A DNA stretch of 59,033 nucleotides from Accumulibacter sp. (lineage in GTDB: Bacteria > Pseudomonadota > Gammaproteobacteria > Burkholderiales > Rhodocyclaceae), in assembly GCF_023806635.1 (NCBI RefSeq), contig NZ_JAMTDQ010000097.1, forward strand, positions 1 to 59,033, written 5' to 3'. The position numbers and the translations under genes are program-made. A model generated the notes under the pieces. It was not told the DNA's origin and made no database searches. It was given only the letters and a program-made list of their open reading frames with translations. Every line of letters begins with the position of its first letter. Position 1 is the stretch's first letter. Below, in pieces: positions 18,435-29,012 of this stretch.

Positions 18435-19577
18435 ATGCGCGCGCAATCGCACACCACCTGCACCGCGAAGGGCGGCAGTCGCTGGCGGCAGCTGCTGCTG
18501 GTCATCGCCTGCGTGCTCGCGACATCATCCTGCGCACCACCGGAACCCGTGCGCATCGGTTTCCTCGGCGGCCTTTCGGGCCGGGTCGCCGACCTCGGGA
18601 TCGGCGGCCGCAACGGCGCCATCCTGGCCGTCGAGCAGCGCAACCAGAGCGGCGGCATCAACGGCCGGCCGATCGAGCTGATTGCCGAGGACGACCAGCA
18701 GGATCCCGAGGTCGCCAGACAGGCGGTGGCCCGCCTGCTCGCCCGCCCGGTCGAGGTGATCATCGGCCCGATGACGAGCGCCATGGCGATGGCCGTGGTA
18801 CCGCAGATCAACGGCACGACGGTACCGCTGATCTCGCCGACGGTCACGACCAACGGGCTCACCGGCATCGACGACCAGTTCTTCCGGGTCGTCGCGCCGA
18901 CCGCCCGGCACGTCTTCAAGTCGGCCGACCACCATTACCGGCAGCTCGGTTTGCGACGCATCGTGCTGGTCTGCGATCTGCGCAACAGGGCGTATGCGGA
19001 CAGCTGGGCAGGCGACTTTCGCCGGGCTTTCGTCGCGCTCGGCGGCACGATCGCCGACGAGGTCGGATTTGCCGCTGACGACGCGCTGTCTACGGTCGCG
19101 ACCCGTGCCCTTGCGAGCAGACCTGACGGGGTCGTGATCATCGCCAACTCGGTCGATACCGGCCTGCTGGTACAACAAATCCGCTTGCGTGACCGCCAGG
19201 TTCGCCTCGCCACCGCCGAATGGGCGGCCACCGAGCGCCTGATCGAACTCGGCGGCCAGGCGGCCGAAGGATTGGTGGTGGCACAGTACGTCGATCGGCA
19301 GAACCGCAACCCCGCCTACCTCGCCTTTCGCAAGGCCTATCGCGAGCGCTTCGCCCATGAACCCGGTTTCGCCGGACTGACCGCTTTCGACGCCACCAAT
19401 GTCGCCCTCGATGCCATCGCCAGCAGGCAGAAGCAACAGACGCTGAAGCAGGCGTTGCTCGCGCATGGCGAGTTCGTCGGCGCGCAATCGCCGATCCGCT
19501 TCGATGCCAACGGCGATACCGAGCGCGACACCTTCCTTTCACGGATCCACGACGGCGAGTTCCAGTCGCTGCCGTAG
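18435..19577 (+). CDS. Branched-chain amino acid-type periplasmic binding lipoprotein
   Basis: A 380-aa lipoprotein with a type I periplasmic binding fold (LivJ/LivK-like). It has a long signal peptide ending in the lipobox LATSSC, then RIGFLGGLSGRVADLGIGGR and the hinge regions typical of the family, including IIGPMTSAMAMAV. The ATG at 18435 has GGAG 6 nt upstream; a GTG at 18396 and an ATG at 18411 are also in frame. No permease or ATPase genes are nearby. Instead a c-di-GMP sensor gene follows 149 nt downstream, so it may be a ligand sensor rather than a transporter subunit. Confidence 0.87.
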   Translation: MRAQSHTTCTAKGGSRWRQLLLVIACVLATSSCAPPEPVRIGFLGGLSGRVADLGIGGRNGAILAVEQRNQSGGINGRPIELIAEDDQQDPEVARQAVARLLARPVEVIIGPMTSAMAMAVVPQINGTTVPLISPTVTTNGLTGIDDQFFRVVAPTARHVFKSADHHYRQLGLRRIVLVCDLRNRAYADSWAGDFRRAFVALGGTIADEVGFAADDALSTVATRALASRPDGVVIIANSVDTGLLVQQIRLRDRQVRLATAEWAATERLIELGGQAAEGLVVAQYVDRQNRNPAYLAFRKAYRERFAHEPGFAGLTAFDATNVALDAIASRQKQQTLKQALLAHGEFVGAQSPIRFDANGDTERDTFLSRIHDGEFQSLP

Positions 19578-19726
19578 ACCGCCACACCGGCGATGCCGGC
19601 GCGGCTGCCGGCCGACCTCGGCGCACAACGCTGCCTGGTGGCACCCCCACCTGGCCTCGTTGCCCGTTGCCCTTTGCTGACGGAAAAGCGACGGCGAACG
19701 GCAACGGGCTGGTTTAACATGCCGGA

Positions 19727-22700
19727 ATGGTTCGTTCCCTTCGTTTCTGGCTGGCGCTGGCGTTGGCGAGCGTCGTCGCCACCGCCACCGGCGCGGTCGT
19801 CGCCGTCCTCGTCGTCGTCCTCGTGCCCCGCCTCAACGACCAGGTCGAGAGCAGCAATCGCGCACTGGGCCTCTCGCTCGCGCGGCAGGTCGACGATTTC
19901 CTGCACGATTCGGCAGGGGTCCTCGAACGCCTCGCCAGCGAGATCGAGGCTGGTCCCCACGGTTCCACTGCGAGTGTCCGCATTCTCCTCGACACGCTGG
20001 CGCAGGCACACCCGCCACTGGCCGCGCTCCACCTTCTTGATCCACGCGGGCGGGTGATCGAAGTCGGACTGCCGCGCCCACGGCGAGGGCAGCGTAACGA
20101 ACTGCTCGGACTCGACTTTTCGGCGCGCGCTTTCGTCCGCACGGCGAGGCCTGCCGGCAGCTTCCTCTGGTCGGACAGCTACCTGTCGCAGCATGGCCGG
20201 ATCGTCGTCGCCGTCAGCGTGCCCCTGCGTCCACCAGTGGGTGCAGCCGGCGACGAGCCGTGGTCGCTGGTCGGTGAACTCGATCTCGAGAGTCTCTCGG
20301 GGCACATCGCCGAGTTGGGCGAAGGCGGCAGCCTGCTGACGATCATCGTCGACCGTGTCGGTCAGGTGGTCGCGCATCCCGACCCCACAGCCGCGACGCG
20401 CCAGGAGAACCTCGCACAACTGCCGCTGATCCAGGCTGGCCTGGCCGGCCGCTTCAAGACCGAGTGTTTCTCGCTGGCGGGCCGGGAATACATCGGTACG
20501 GTGACGCCGGTGGGGAATTCTGGCTGGCTGACGCTGGTGGCGCAGCCGGAAGAACAGGCCTTCGCGACGATGCACACGGCCCTGATCGGGGTTGCCGCCG
20601 GATCGGCCATCGCCCTCGCCCTCGCCGTCGTCGCCGCACTGGTATATGGCGAGCACCTGGTGCGGCGCATCGCCGCCTTCAACCGGCACCTGCAGGCGAT
20701 CGCCGATGGCGACTACGGTGCCACCCTGCCAGCGTCGCGCGCCCTCGAGCTGGTCAGCCTGGCGAACAACCTTCGGCGGATGGCGAACGCCGTCCTCGAA
20801 CGTGAGGCGGCGATCGCCGCCTCCGAGGAGCGCTACCGCGCCCTCTTCAGTGACGCGCCGCTGGCTTACCAGTCGGTCGATGTCGACAGCCTGCGGCTGG
20901 CCGCGGTCAACGACGCCTGGCTCAGCCTGCTCGGCTACGACAACGCCGAGGTGGTCGGCCGGCCGCTCGGCGATTTCCTCAGCGCCGAGTCGAGGGAGCG
21001 ACTGGCCGAAGTCTTTCCCGCCTTCGTCGCCCACGGCCGCATCAGCGACCTCGGCTGCGAATTCCGTCACCGGGACGGGCGCACCATCACCGTCCTGATC
21101 AACGGGCGCATCCACCGCGGTGCGGACGGCCGGGCGCGGACCCACTGCATCCTCACCGACATCAGCGAGCGCAGGCGAAGCGAGGAGGCCCGGCAACGGG
21201 CGGTATTGCTGCTCCAGCACCAGGCAGCCCGTGCACTGGCGATGCTCGATCTGCCCAAGGCCGCCGAAGGGATGAGCGAAAGCGAGTTCATCCGGCACGG
21301 CCTCGCCGAGGTCGAGAGACTGACTGGCAGCCGAATGTCCTTCGTCTATTTCCTCGCCGACGAGCAGCAGACGGCGGCCGAGATCACGTGGTCGAGCGCC
21401 ACCCCGCACAGCCTGCCGGCGATCAGCGAGAGACTGTGCGCCGGCACGCTGTCCGGGATCTGGAAGGAAGCGCTGCAGCGGCGGGCGCCGGTACTCTACC
21501 AGGACCGCCAAGCCGTCCTCGCCACCAGCCCACTGGCCGCCAGCGCCGGACTCGAGCGCCTGATCAGCGTGCCGGTCATCGAGGGGGGCATCGGCCGGAT
21601 GATGCTCGGCGTCGGCAACAAGGCCGAAGCCTACGGCGAGAACGAGATAGAAACCGCGCGCCTGCTCGGCCAGGACATCTGGCGCATCGTCAACCGGCAC
21701 CGCACCGAGCAGTCGCAGCGGTTGGCGGCGACCGTCTTCTCGGCCAGCAGTTCGGGGATCTGCATCACCGATGCCGGGCAACGCATCATCTCCATCAACC
21801 CGGCACTGTCGACGATCAGTGGCTACTGCAGCGAGGAGATCATCGGTCGCACGCCACGTCTGTTCGCCTCGGGTCGGCAGCGGGTCGGCTTCTACCGCGA
21901 GATGTGGAATTGCATCCGCAGCAGCGGCGCCTGGCGTGGCGAGATCTGGAACCGGCGCCGAAACGGCGAGATCTTCCCGGCCTGGTTGACGATCACCGCC
22001 GTCACCGGGAGCGAGGGCACGGTCACGCACTACATCGGCAGCTTCTACGACATCACCGAGCGCAAGCGCTCGGAAGACCACATCCACTTCCTCGCCCACC
22101 ACGATGCGCTGACGCGGCTGCCAAACCGCCGCCTGCTCGACGAGCGCATCCGCGATGCGATCGACCGCTCGCGCCGCGAGCAACTTCATGCAGCGGTGCT
22201 CTTCATCGACCTCGACCGTTTCAAGCTGATCAACGACACCCTCGGCCACGACGTCGGCGACCGCCTGCTGAGCCGCGTCGCCGAGATCCTCAGCAGCGTC
22301 CTCGGCGAGCATGAGACCGTCGCGCGGCTGGGCGGCGACGAGTTCGTCATCGTCGTACCCGGAGTGGTCGACGTGGCGCGCGCAGCGCAACTGGCGAGCC
22401 GGCTGATCGACGTGGTGTCGGCTCCGCAACTGATCGACGAACGGCCATTCCAGGTGACGCCGAGCATCGGCATCAGCGTCTTCCCCGATGATGGCGAGGA
22501 TGCCCTCACCCTGCTGCGCAACGCCGACACGGCGATGTATCACGCCAAGGAACGCGGGCGGAACAACTTCCAGTTCTTCACCGCGGCAATGAACCAGGCG
22601 CTGCGCGAACGGGTGTCGATCGAGCACGACCTTCGCCGGGCGATCGAGCGCGACGAATTCGAGCTCTTCTACCAGCCGCAGGTGGACAGCAGCGACGGTC

Positions 22701-23389
22701 GCGTCGAGGGCTGCGAAGCACTCCTGCGCTGGCACCACCCGCAGCTCGGCCTGGTACCGCCAGGCCGCTTCATCGCCATCGCCGAGGAAACCGGCTTGAT
22801 CATCCCGATCGGCGCCTGGGTCCTGCAACAGGCTTGCCGGCAGCTGCGCGCCTGGCACGATGCCGGCCACAGCGGCATGCGCATCGGCTTCAACCTGTCG
22901 CCGCGGCAACTGCAGCAGGCCGACCTCGCCGAGGGGATTGCCGCGACGCTCGCGAGCTGGCGGCTTGCCGCCAGCAGCCTCGAGATCGAACTCACCGAAA
23001 GCATGCTGATGGCCGACCCGGTGAGCGCCAGCACACTGCTGCGCCGCCTCGCCGATCTCGGCGTCCGCCTGGCGATCGACGACTTCGGCACCGGCTACTC
23101 CAGCCTGGCCTACCTGAAGCGTTTTCCCGTCTCGCGGCTGAAGATCGACCGCTCGTTCGTACGCGACCTGCAGACGGACGCCAACGATGCCGCGATCATC
23201 GCCGCCGTCGTCGCCATGGCGACGAGCCTGAAGATCGAGGCGGTCGCCGAGGGTGTCGAGACCGTCGAACAGCTGCGTTTCCTGCAGGCCCACGGCTGCC
23301 GCGTCGTGCAGGGCCATCTGTTCAGTGCGCCGTGCCCGGCAGCCGATTTCGTCAGCTTTCACTTCCCGCTGCCGGCAACGACCGGCTGA
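19727..23389 (+). CDS. Membrane sensor with Cache, HAMP, PAS, GAF, PAS, GGDEF and EAL domains
   Basis: A 1220-aa inner-membrane protein that should make and/or degrade cyclic di-GMP. TM1 is at about 6-33, followed by a periplasmic Cache-like sensor (35-275), TM2 (282-308) and HAMP. Then come PAS (about 365-485), GAF (510-660), a second PAS (670-790), GGDEF (about 790-950) and EAL (about 975-1215). The cyclase loop is intact (RLGGDEF, about 866-872), but the upstream RxxD inhibitory site is absent (GEHE at that place). The EAL domain keeps EALLRW, FNLSPRQL, ELTES, DDFGTGYSS, LKIDRSFV and AEGVET, so it looks active. It probably works with the upstream binding protein. Confidence 0.92.
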   Translation: MVRSLRFWLALALASVVATATGAVVAVLVVVLVPRLNDQVESSNRALGLSLARQVDDFLHDSAGVLERLASEIEAGPHGSTASVRILLDTLAQAHPPLAALHLLDPRGRVIEVGLPRPRRGQRNELLGLDFSARAFVRTARPAGSFLWSDSYLSQHGRIVVAVSVPLRPPVGAAGDEPWSLVGELDLESLSGHIAELGEGGSLLTIIVDRVGQVVAHPDPTAATRQENLAQLPLIQAGLAGRFKTECFSLAGREYIGTVTPVGNSGWLTLVAQPEEQAFATMHTALIGVAAGSAIALALAVVAALVYGEHLVRRIAAFNRHLQAIADGDYGATLPASRALELVSLANNLRRMANAVLEREAAIAASEERYRALFSDAPLAYQSVDVDSLRLAAVNDAWLSLLGYDNAEVVGRPLGDFLSAESRERLAEVFPAFVAHGRISDLGCEFRHRDGRTITVLINGRIHRGADGRARTHCILTDISERRRSEEARQRAVLLLQHQAARALAMLDLPKAAEGMSESEFIRHGLAEVERLTGSRMSFVYFLADEQQTAAEITWSSATPHSLPAISERLCAGTLSGIWKEALQRRAPVLYQDRQAVLATSPLAASAGLERLISVPVIEGGIGRMMLGVGNKAEAYGENEIETARLLGQDIWRIVNRHRTEQSQRLAATVFSASSSGICITDAGQRIISINPALSTISGYCSEEIIGRTPRLFASGRQRVGFYREMWNCIRSSGAWRGEIWNRRRNGEIFPAWLTITAVTGSEGTVTHYIGSFYDITERKRSEDHIHFLAHHDALTRLPNRRLLDERIRDAIDRSRREQLHAAVLFIDLDRFKLINDTLGHDVGDRLLSRVAEILSSVLGEHETVARLGGDEFVIVVPGVVDVARAAQLASRLIDVVSAPQLIDERPFQVTPSIGISVFPDDGEDALTLLRNADTAMYHAKERGRNNFQFFTAAMNQALRERVSIEHDLRRAIERDEFELFYQPQVDSSDGRVEGCEALLRWHHPQLGLVPPGRFIAIAEETGLIIPIGAWVLQQACRQLRAWHDAGHSGMRIGFNLSPRQLQQADLAEGIAATLASWRLAASSLEIELTESMLMADPVSASTLLRRLADLGVRLAIDDFGTGYSSLAYLKRFPVSRLKIDRSFVRDLQTDANDAAIIAAVVAMATSLKIEAVAEGVETVEQLRFLQAHGCRVVQGHLFSAPCPAADFVSFHFPLPATTG

Positions 23390-23419
23390 GCCCGCGGTCG
23401 CGCAGGCGCCGCCGCAGAC

Positions 23420-23436
23420 TGTCGAGATTTTTGACA
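23420..23436 (+). promoter_or_regulatory. Candidate activator site upstream of PEP-CTERM gene 1
   Basis: TGTCGAGATTTTTGACA is an imperfect palindrome (TGTC...GACA) whose start lies 81 bp upstream of the sigma-54 element. A related 17-mer occurs 91 bp upstream of the second sigma-54 element at 54710. It may bind a sigma-54 activator such as a PrsR-type regulator; this is inference. Confidence 0.35.
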
Positions 23437-23500
23437 AGCCGGCGCATCCAGCCCTAAGGACACCGCCTGAAGGCCATGAATCGAAACGTTTATTGCATCA

Positions 23501-23516
23501 TGGCACGAAAAGTGCT
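23501..23516 (+). promoter_or_regulatory. Sigma-54-type promoter of PEP-CTERM gene 1
   Basis: TGGCACG-aaaa-GTGCT matches the -24/-12 consensus TGGCACG-N4-TTGC[AT] except for one base. The predicted transcription start near 23527 gives a leader of about 66 nt before the ATG at 23593. Confidence 0.65.
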
Positions 23517-23592
23517 TGCAGGTCCTCAGCCGGAAGAACTCCGTCCAGAACCCCTGACCTTCCTTCTCCACCTCTCTTCCAGGAGCACCGCC

Positions 23593-24195
23593 ATGATCTC
23601 CACGAAAACACGCCACGGCATCCTCGCTCTCGCCTGCGCCGGCATTGCGCTGGCATCGACCGCGTCGCACGCCAGCATCATCACGTTCGGGCCCGGTCCG
23701 ATTGGCACCCCGGTCGCGGCAACCAGCGAAGGCGTCTTCACCTACGACACCTTCAGTGGCGGTCTCTTTCGAGACGCCCAGGGAAACGGCGACGCGTACA
23801 ACATGGAAGGATGCAGTAGTTGTGGTGGCGGTGTGCTGCGTGTCGTTCGCAACGACGTCGTCGGCGGGCTGTTCACCTTCGACGGGTCGGACGTCGCCTT
23901 CCAGTTCAATCAGAGTTTCGGCATCAGCTTCGAGGGCTTTCTGGGCGGCGTGTCGCAGGGAATCGACATCTTCATGACCGCCAGCGACAGCTCATACCTC
24001 ACCTTCGCGAGTTCGGCCCTGGCCAGCACGCCGATCGACGAACTGCGGGTGACGCTCGCTGCCACCGGCGCGACTGCTACCGTGATCGACAATCTCCAGG
24101 TATCGGCCACCGCCGCGGTCGCTGAACCCGGGGCGCTCGCGCTGCTCGGCCTCGGCCTCCCCGCTCTGGCGGCAATCCGCAGGCGGAAGCAGTAA
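23593..24195 (+). CDS. PEP-CTERM sorting domain protein
   Basis: A 200-aa exported protein destined for exosortase processing and the cell surface or matrix. It has a signal peptide (cut near ASTASHA), a beta-rich body with a GCSSCGGG segment (possible disulfide), and the C-terminal sorting signal: AEPGALALLGLGLPALAA followed by RRRK. The motif reads AEP rather than VPEP but the membrane helix and basic tail are typical. The ATG follows AGGAG. The exosortase itself is not in the window. Expression is probably RpoN-dependent. The ligand or role of the body domain is unknown. Confidence 0.85.
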   Translation: MISTKTRHGILALACAGIALASTASHASIITFGPGPIGTPVAATSEGVFTYDTFSGGLFRDAQGNGDAYNMEGCSSCGGGVLRVVRNDVVGGLFTFDGSDVAFQFNQSFGISFEGFLGGVSQGIDIFMTASDSSYLTFASSALASTPIDELRVTLAATGATATVIDNLQVSATAAVAEPGALALLGLGLPALAAIRRRKQ

Positions 24196-24216
24196 GGGAA
24201 GTGCTTGCCGCGAGGA

Positions 24217-24324
24217 AGCCCGTCCATCTGGCGGGCTCCTGCGGGCGCGCAACCGCAGCCTGAGCGGCCAGGAGCGCTCGTGCTAAACGAGCCGTGCGGC
24301 GGCAATCAGCCCGTCAGACGGGCT
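24217..24324. repeat. Cluster of tandem hairpins after PEP-CTERM gene 1
   Basis: Perfect inverted repeats follow in series: AGCCCG...CGGGCT (24217-24237), CTCCTG...CAGGAG (about 24236-24274), GCTCGT-gctaa-ACGAGC (24276-24292) and AGCCCGTC-a-GACGGGCT (24308-24324). The first and last share AGCCCGTC. None has a T-run, so they are not classical terminators. They may form a structured RNA or a REP-like element. Confidence 0.5.
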
Positions 24325-24333
24325 GCAGAGGGG

Positions 24334-24374
24334 TCGTCGCGAGCAGACCAAACGGCCTGGCCCGGAGTGAGCGA
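24334..24374. repeat. Intergenic repeat copy B
   Basis: TCGTCGCGAGCAG (24334-24346) and GGAGTGAGCGA (24364-24374) repeat in the same order the two blocks seen at 2740-2818. The remaining gap to the dcu stop at 24490 holds nothing else recognisable. Confidence 0.4.
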
Positions 24375-24489
24375 GCAGCTGTCCGCAGCCGTCGCCAGGC
24401 CCCCCTTCACCGCCGCGCAAGGGAACGACGGGTGGCAGCGATCTTTCCCTCACCCATCGGCGGCGCCGCGTGCTGCTGTGGCGAGCGCA

Positions 24490-25815
24490 TCAGAACATCA
24501 GGCGAGCGAGCAGCAGGCCACTGCTGACGGCAACGCTGGTGGCGACCAGGCCGGGGATCATGAACGAGTGGTTGAGCACGTACTTGCCGATCGTTGTCGT
24601 CCCCGAGAGATCGAAGTTGATCGCGGCGATCAGCGAACCATAGGTCGGGATGAAGAAATAGCCGTTGACCGACGGGAACATCGCGATCAGGAACTGCGGC
24701 GGGATGCCGAGAGCGATGCCGAGCGGCATCAGTGCACGCGTCGTCGCCGCCTGGCTGTAGAGCAGCACGGAAGCGAAGAACAGGCCGAAGGCGAAGGTCC
24801 ATGGTGCCGTTTCCGCCCAATGGCCGATCGCCGGCACGATGACGTCCCTGTGCGCGGCAATGAAGCTGTCGCCGAGCCAGGCCAGCCCGAAGATGCCGAT
24901 CACGGCGACGACACCGGCCCGCAGCGTGGCGGTCTTCGGCACCTCATCGACGTTCACCCGGGTGAGCATCAGCATGATCGCCGCCACCGCCATCATGACG
25001 ATCTCGATGACGATCGGCATGCCGAGCGGGCTCTTCGCCCCCGGCAGGCGGCGCAACTCGGGGAAGAAGCCGAAGAGGACGACCAGCGCGACGCCGGCGA
25101 GGAAAAGGCAGGCGGACAGCTTCGCCGCCGGCTTCAGCGGCGGCCGTTCGCCAGCCGACTGCGGCGCCGGGATCTGCCCTCTGCGCAGCCGCTCCTGATA
25201 CGCGGCGTCGTCGCGCAGATCCCTGCCGACGAACATCGAGACGATCGCCGCCGCGACGACGCCGGTCAGCGTCGCCGGCACGCAGATCATCAGGATCTGC
25301 GGCAACCCCCACTGGCTCATTCCCTTCTCGGCGAAGAGACCGATCATCGCCGCGGTTGCCGCCGCCACCGGACTGGCGGTGATCGCCTGCTGCGAGGCGA
25401 TGGTCGCGATCGCCATCGGCCGTTCCGGACGAATGCCGTTCTGGTGTGCAGTTTCGTAGATCACCGGCAACAGCGGATAGACGATGTGTCCGGTGCCGGC
25501 GACGAAGGTGAAGCTCCAGGTCGTCAGCGCCGCGACGATGGTGACGTACTTCGGGTTGGCACGAATGATGCGCTCGGCGACGCGCACCAGGTAGTCGATA
25601 CCGCCAGCGGCGTCCATCACCGACGCCGCCATGATCACCGCGAGGATGATCAGCATGACGTCGATCGGTGGCGAAGTCGGCGTGACGCCGAAGCCGACGA
25701 CCAGCAACAGCAGTCCGACCGCCCCCCAGAGGCCAAGTCCGACGCCGCTGTAACGCGCCCCCATCCAGATCGCCGCGAGGACGACGACGAACTGCAGGGC
25801 AATGCCGATGCTCAT
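24490..25815 (-). CDS. Anaerobic C4-dicarboxylate transporter (DcuA/DcuB family)
   Basis: A 441-aa membrane antiporter expected to exchange fumarate, malate or aspartate for succinate. It shows about ten to twelve hydrophobic helices, with the family signatures GLGLWGAVGLLLLVVGFG near the N-terminus, TGHIVYPLLPVIYETA, RPMAIATIASQQAITASPVA and the C-terminal FPSVNGYFFIPTYGS. The ATG follows GGAGAACGG. It is 102 nt downstream of aspA on the same strand, the classical aspA-dcu pairing. DcuA and DcuB cannot be told apart here. Confidence 0.92.
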   Translation of the reverse strand: MSIGIALQFVVVLAAIWMGARYSGVGLGLWGAVGLLLLVVGFGVTPTSPPIDVMLIILAVIMAASVMDAAGGIDYLVRVAERIIRANPKYVTIVAALTTWSFTFVAGTGHIVYPLLPVIYETAHQNGIRPERPMAIATIASQQAITASPVAAATAAMIGLFAEKGMSQWGLPQILMICVPATLTGVVAAAIVSMFVGRDLRDDAAYQERLRRGQIPAPQSAGERPPLKPAAKLSACLFLAGVALVVLFGFFPELRRLPGAKSPLGMPIVIEIVMMAVAAIMLMLTRVNVDEVPKTATLRAGVVAVIGIFGLAWLGDSFIAAHRDVIVPAIGHWAETAPWTFAFGLFFASVLLYSQAATTRALMPLGIALGIPPQFLIAMFPSVNGYFFIPTYGSLIAAINFDLSGTTTIGKYVLNHSFMIPGLVATSVAVSSGLLLARLMF

Positions 25816-25917
25816 GATCCGTTCTCCAGTGTGCCGCCGCAGCGGCATCGATCGCGCCTGCCGCGGCCGATGCCGCGGCACCGGGGTGGCGGCCTCGCGC
25901 AGCCGCCACCGCCGGAA

Positions 25918-27315
<1,398 letters not shown>

Positions 27316-27374
27316 GGCGACTCCTTTCACTTGATCGGGCTGGTTGTCGATGCGACTCGTTCATTCTAGTCTAC

Positions 27375-27408
27375 CGCCCGGGCCTGGCGAAAGGCGGCCG
27401 CCCGGGCG
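27375..27408. repeat. Inverted repeat upstream of aspA
   Basis: Perfect 9-bp arms CGCCCGGGC (27375-27383) and GCCCGGGCG (27400-27408) flank a 16-nt spacer in the aspA/27516 divergent gap. It could be an operator or an RNA hairpin; it has no T-run. Confidence 0.4.
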
Positions 27409-27515
27409 TGGAAGCCCCCTTCGCCCGACCATCCTTCTTCTTCTTCCCGGAACGGGGCTGCCCTGGGGATGCGTCCCTGGCCGCAGCGAACACTGCATCC
27501 CCGCGGAGTGCTGCC

Positions 27516-28454
27516 ATGCTTGACACGCTGTTTCTGCTCTCGCTGCTGGTGATTGCCGGCACACTTGCGGGAGCCTGGCTGCAGAGGCAGGCGCCAGCGC
27601 GCCGACGGCAGGCGGGCTTGCTGCTGCTTGCCCTGACGCTGTTGCCGGTGGTTGCCCTGTTGCTGGCTGGTGGCTTGGGCAGCAGCACGCTGGGATGGGT
27701 CGCCGGGCTGGGCCTGATGGCGTTGTTGACGGTCGGGTTGCCGCTGGTGGCGGCTGCGACGGTGGGCTTCGTCGTGTCGGCGTCGTTGCGCGGCCGCACT
27801 GCGGGCGCTGCGCCGGCCCAGCCGCCGGCACCCGCGGCGCGGGCGGCGTCCCTGGCCGCAACTGGAACCGTTCGCCGGTCGCGCGCGAACGCCGTGCTGC
27901 CGTCGCCGCGGATGGCGCTGTTGCAGGTGATCGCCGCGGTCGGCGCGGCAATGGTGGTGGCTTTGGGCGCGGGCTTTCGGCTGGCCGGTGGGAGCACGCC
28001 GACACCGATTCTGTGGCTCTTCTGGCCGGCGCTGGCGGTGCTCGTCGGACTGGGCTGGTCGCTGGCGCGGGCACGCTGCCGTCGCGTGGCCGCCCGACGG
28101 GCAGATCCCGTGGTACAGACGGCCACCGCTGTCGTGCCAGCGCCGCCGCCTCGGGCAGCCGGTGATGCGTGTTGTCTGCATCTGCAGCCGCTCGCGCAAG
28201 AGCTGACGCGCGCCGGCCTGGCAGTGCGCCCGCTGGGCGGGCGCGATGTGCAGGTTCAGGCGGTTCTGGAACTTGCGTCCCTGGCGCCGCTGCCCGACGG
28301 TGTACAGCCCGAAGAGCCGGTCCGCCCCGATGAGCGCGGCACCCCCGAGCAACTGGCCCGCCTGTATTGCGCGCACTGCGGCACGTCGTTGTGGTTCGTC
28401 CATCCGCAACGTGCACGCGCCGACACACCACGCCATCGACCACAGACGACTTGA
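27516..28454 (+). CDS. Hypothetical membrane protein with C-terminal CxxC
   Basis: 312 aa, function not recognised. There are hydrophobic helices at about 2-20, 27-48, 50-87 (probably two) and two more between 130 and 185. A hydrophilic C-terminal half includes CAHCGTSLWF, a possible metal or redox CxxC. The start has GGAG upstream. It is the first of four closely spaced plus-strand genes encoding membrane or exported proteins (27516-30652), probably one operon. Confidence 0.6.
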   Translation: MLDTLFLLSLLVIAGTLAGAWLQRQAPARRRQAGLLLLALTLLPVVALLLAGGLGSSTLGWVAGLGLMALLTVGLPLVAAATVGFVVSASLRGRTAGAAPAQPPAPAARAASLAATGTVRRSRANAVLPSPRMALLQVIAAVGAAMVVALGAGFRLAGGSTPTPILWLFWPALAVLVGLGWSLARARCRRVAARRADPVVQTATAVVPAPPPRAAGDACCLHLQPLAQELTRAGLAVRPLGGRDVQVQAVLELASLAPLPDGVQPEEPVRPDERGTPEQLARLYCAHCGTSLWFVHPQRARADTPRHRPQTT

Positions 28455-28469
28455 AGCGAGGAGTATCGG

Positions 28470-28931
28470 ATGAAGCATGGGATGGCTGCACTTCTGCGGG
28501 CCCTGGGCCTGGCCTGGGTGTTCGCGTCAGCGCCGGCAGCGGCCGGCGACGGCCCGCGCGACCTGCCAGAGCGGGCCGGCGCCCTGCTCGGCAGCATGAA
28601 GGAGCTCGGGCAGCAGTACCGTGATCTGCAGTTCAGGCGCGGCGGCATGTCGGCGGTTGCCCGCGCCGCCGCAGCCGACAGCACAGCGCAGCGACTGGCC
28701 GCCTACCGCGAAGATCTGGCCAGGCTTTCGCCGCAGATTGCAGCGGGCACCCGCTTTGCCACCGATCTTGGCCAGTTCCTGCAAAAGTGGCCAGACGAAG
28801 GGGCGATCCGCCAGGACCTGCTGGACGACGGCTGGGGAGAGCGCATCCAGACGGAGATCACCTCGCTGTGGCTTCAGGTGCCTGACACGCGCTCGGCCTG
28901 GAAGACGCCGTTTCCCCTGTTCCGGCCGTGA
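28470..28931 (+). CDS. Exported hypothetical protein
   Basis: 153 aa, not recognised. It has an N-terminal signal peptide (hydrophobic 6-24, cut near PAAAG) and an otherwise helical, charged body, with no cysteines and no known motif. It starts 15 nt after the preceding gene and is probably in the same operon. Confidence 0.6.
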   Translation: MKHGMAALLRALGLAWVFASAPAAAGDGPRDLPERAGALLGSMKELGQQYRDLQFRRGGMSAVARAAAADSTAQRLAAYREDLARLSPQIAAGTRFATDLGQFLQKWPDEGAIRQDLLDDGWGERIQTEITSLWLQVPDTRSAWKTPFPLFRP

Positions 28932-29012
28932 ACACCCGGCGCTCGTCGTCAGCCGGAATGCCGGCAGGCGGTGCGCACGCGGTCGCACCCACCCCGAGAC
29001 CTGGGTTCAACC

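Noticed and set aside
18435-19577. Component of a branched-chain amino acid importer
   Set aside because: No permease or ATPase genes lie nearby; the neighbour is a c-di-GMP sensor.
19337-23437. A 1366-codon open frame on the minus strand
   Set aside because: It lies antisense to the Cache/PAS/GAF/GGDEF/EAL gene, has no recognisable motif and is a product of high GC codon bias.
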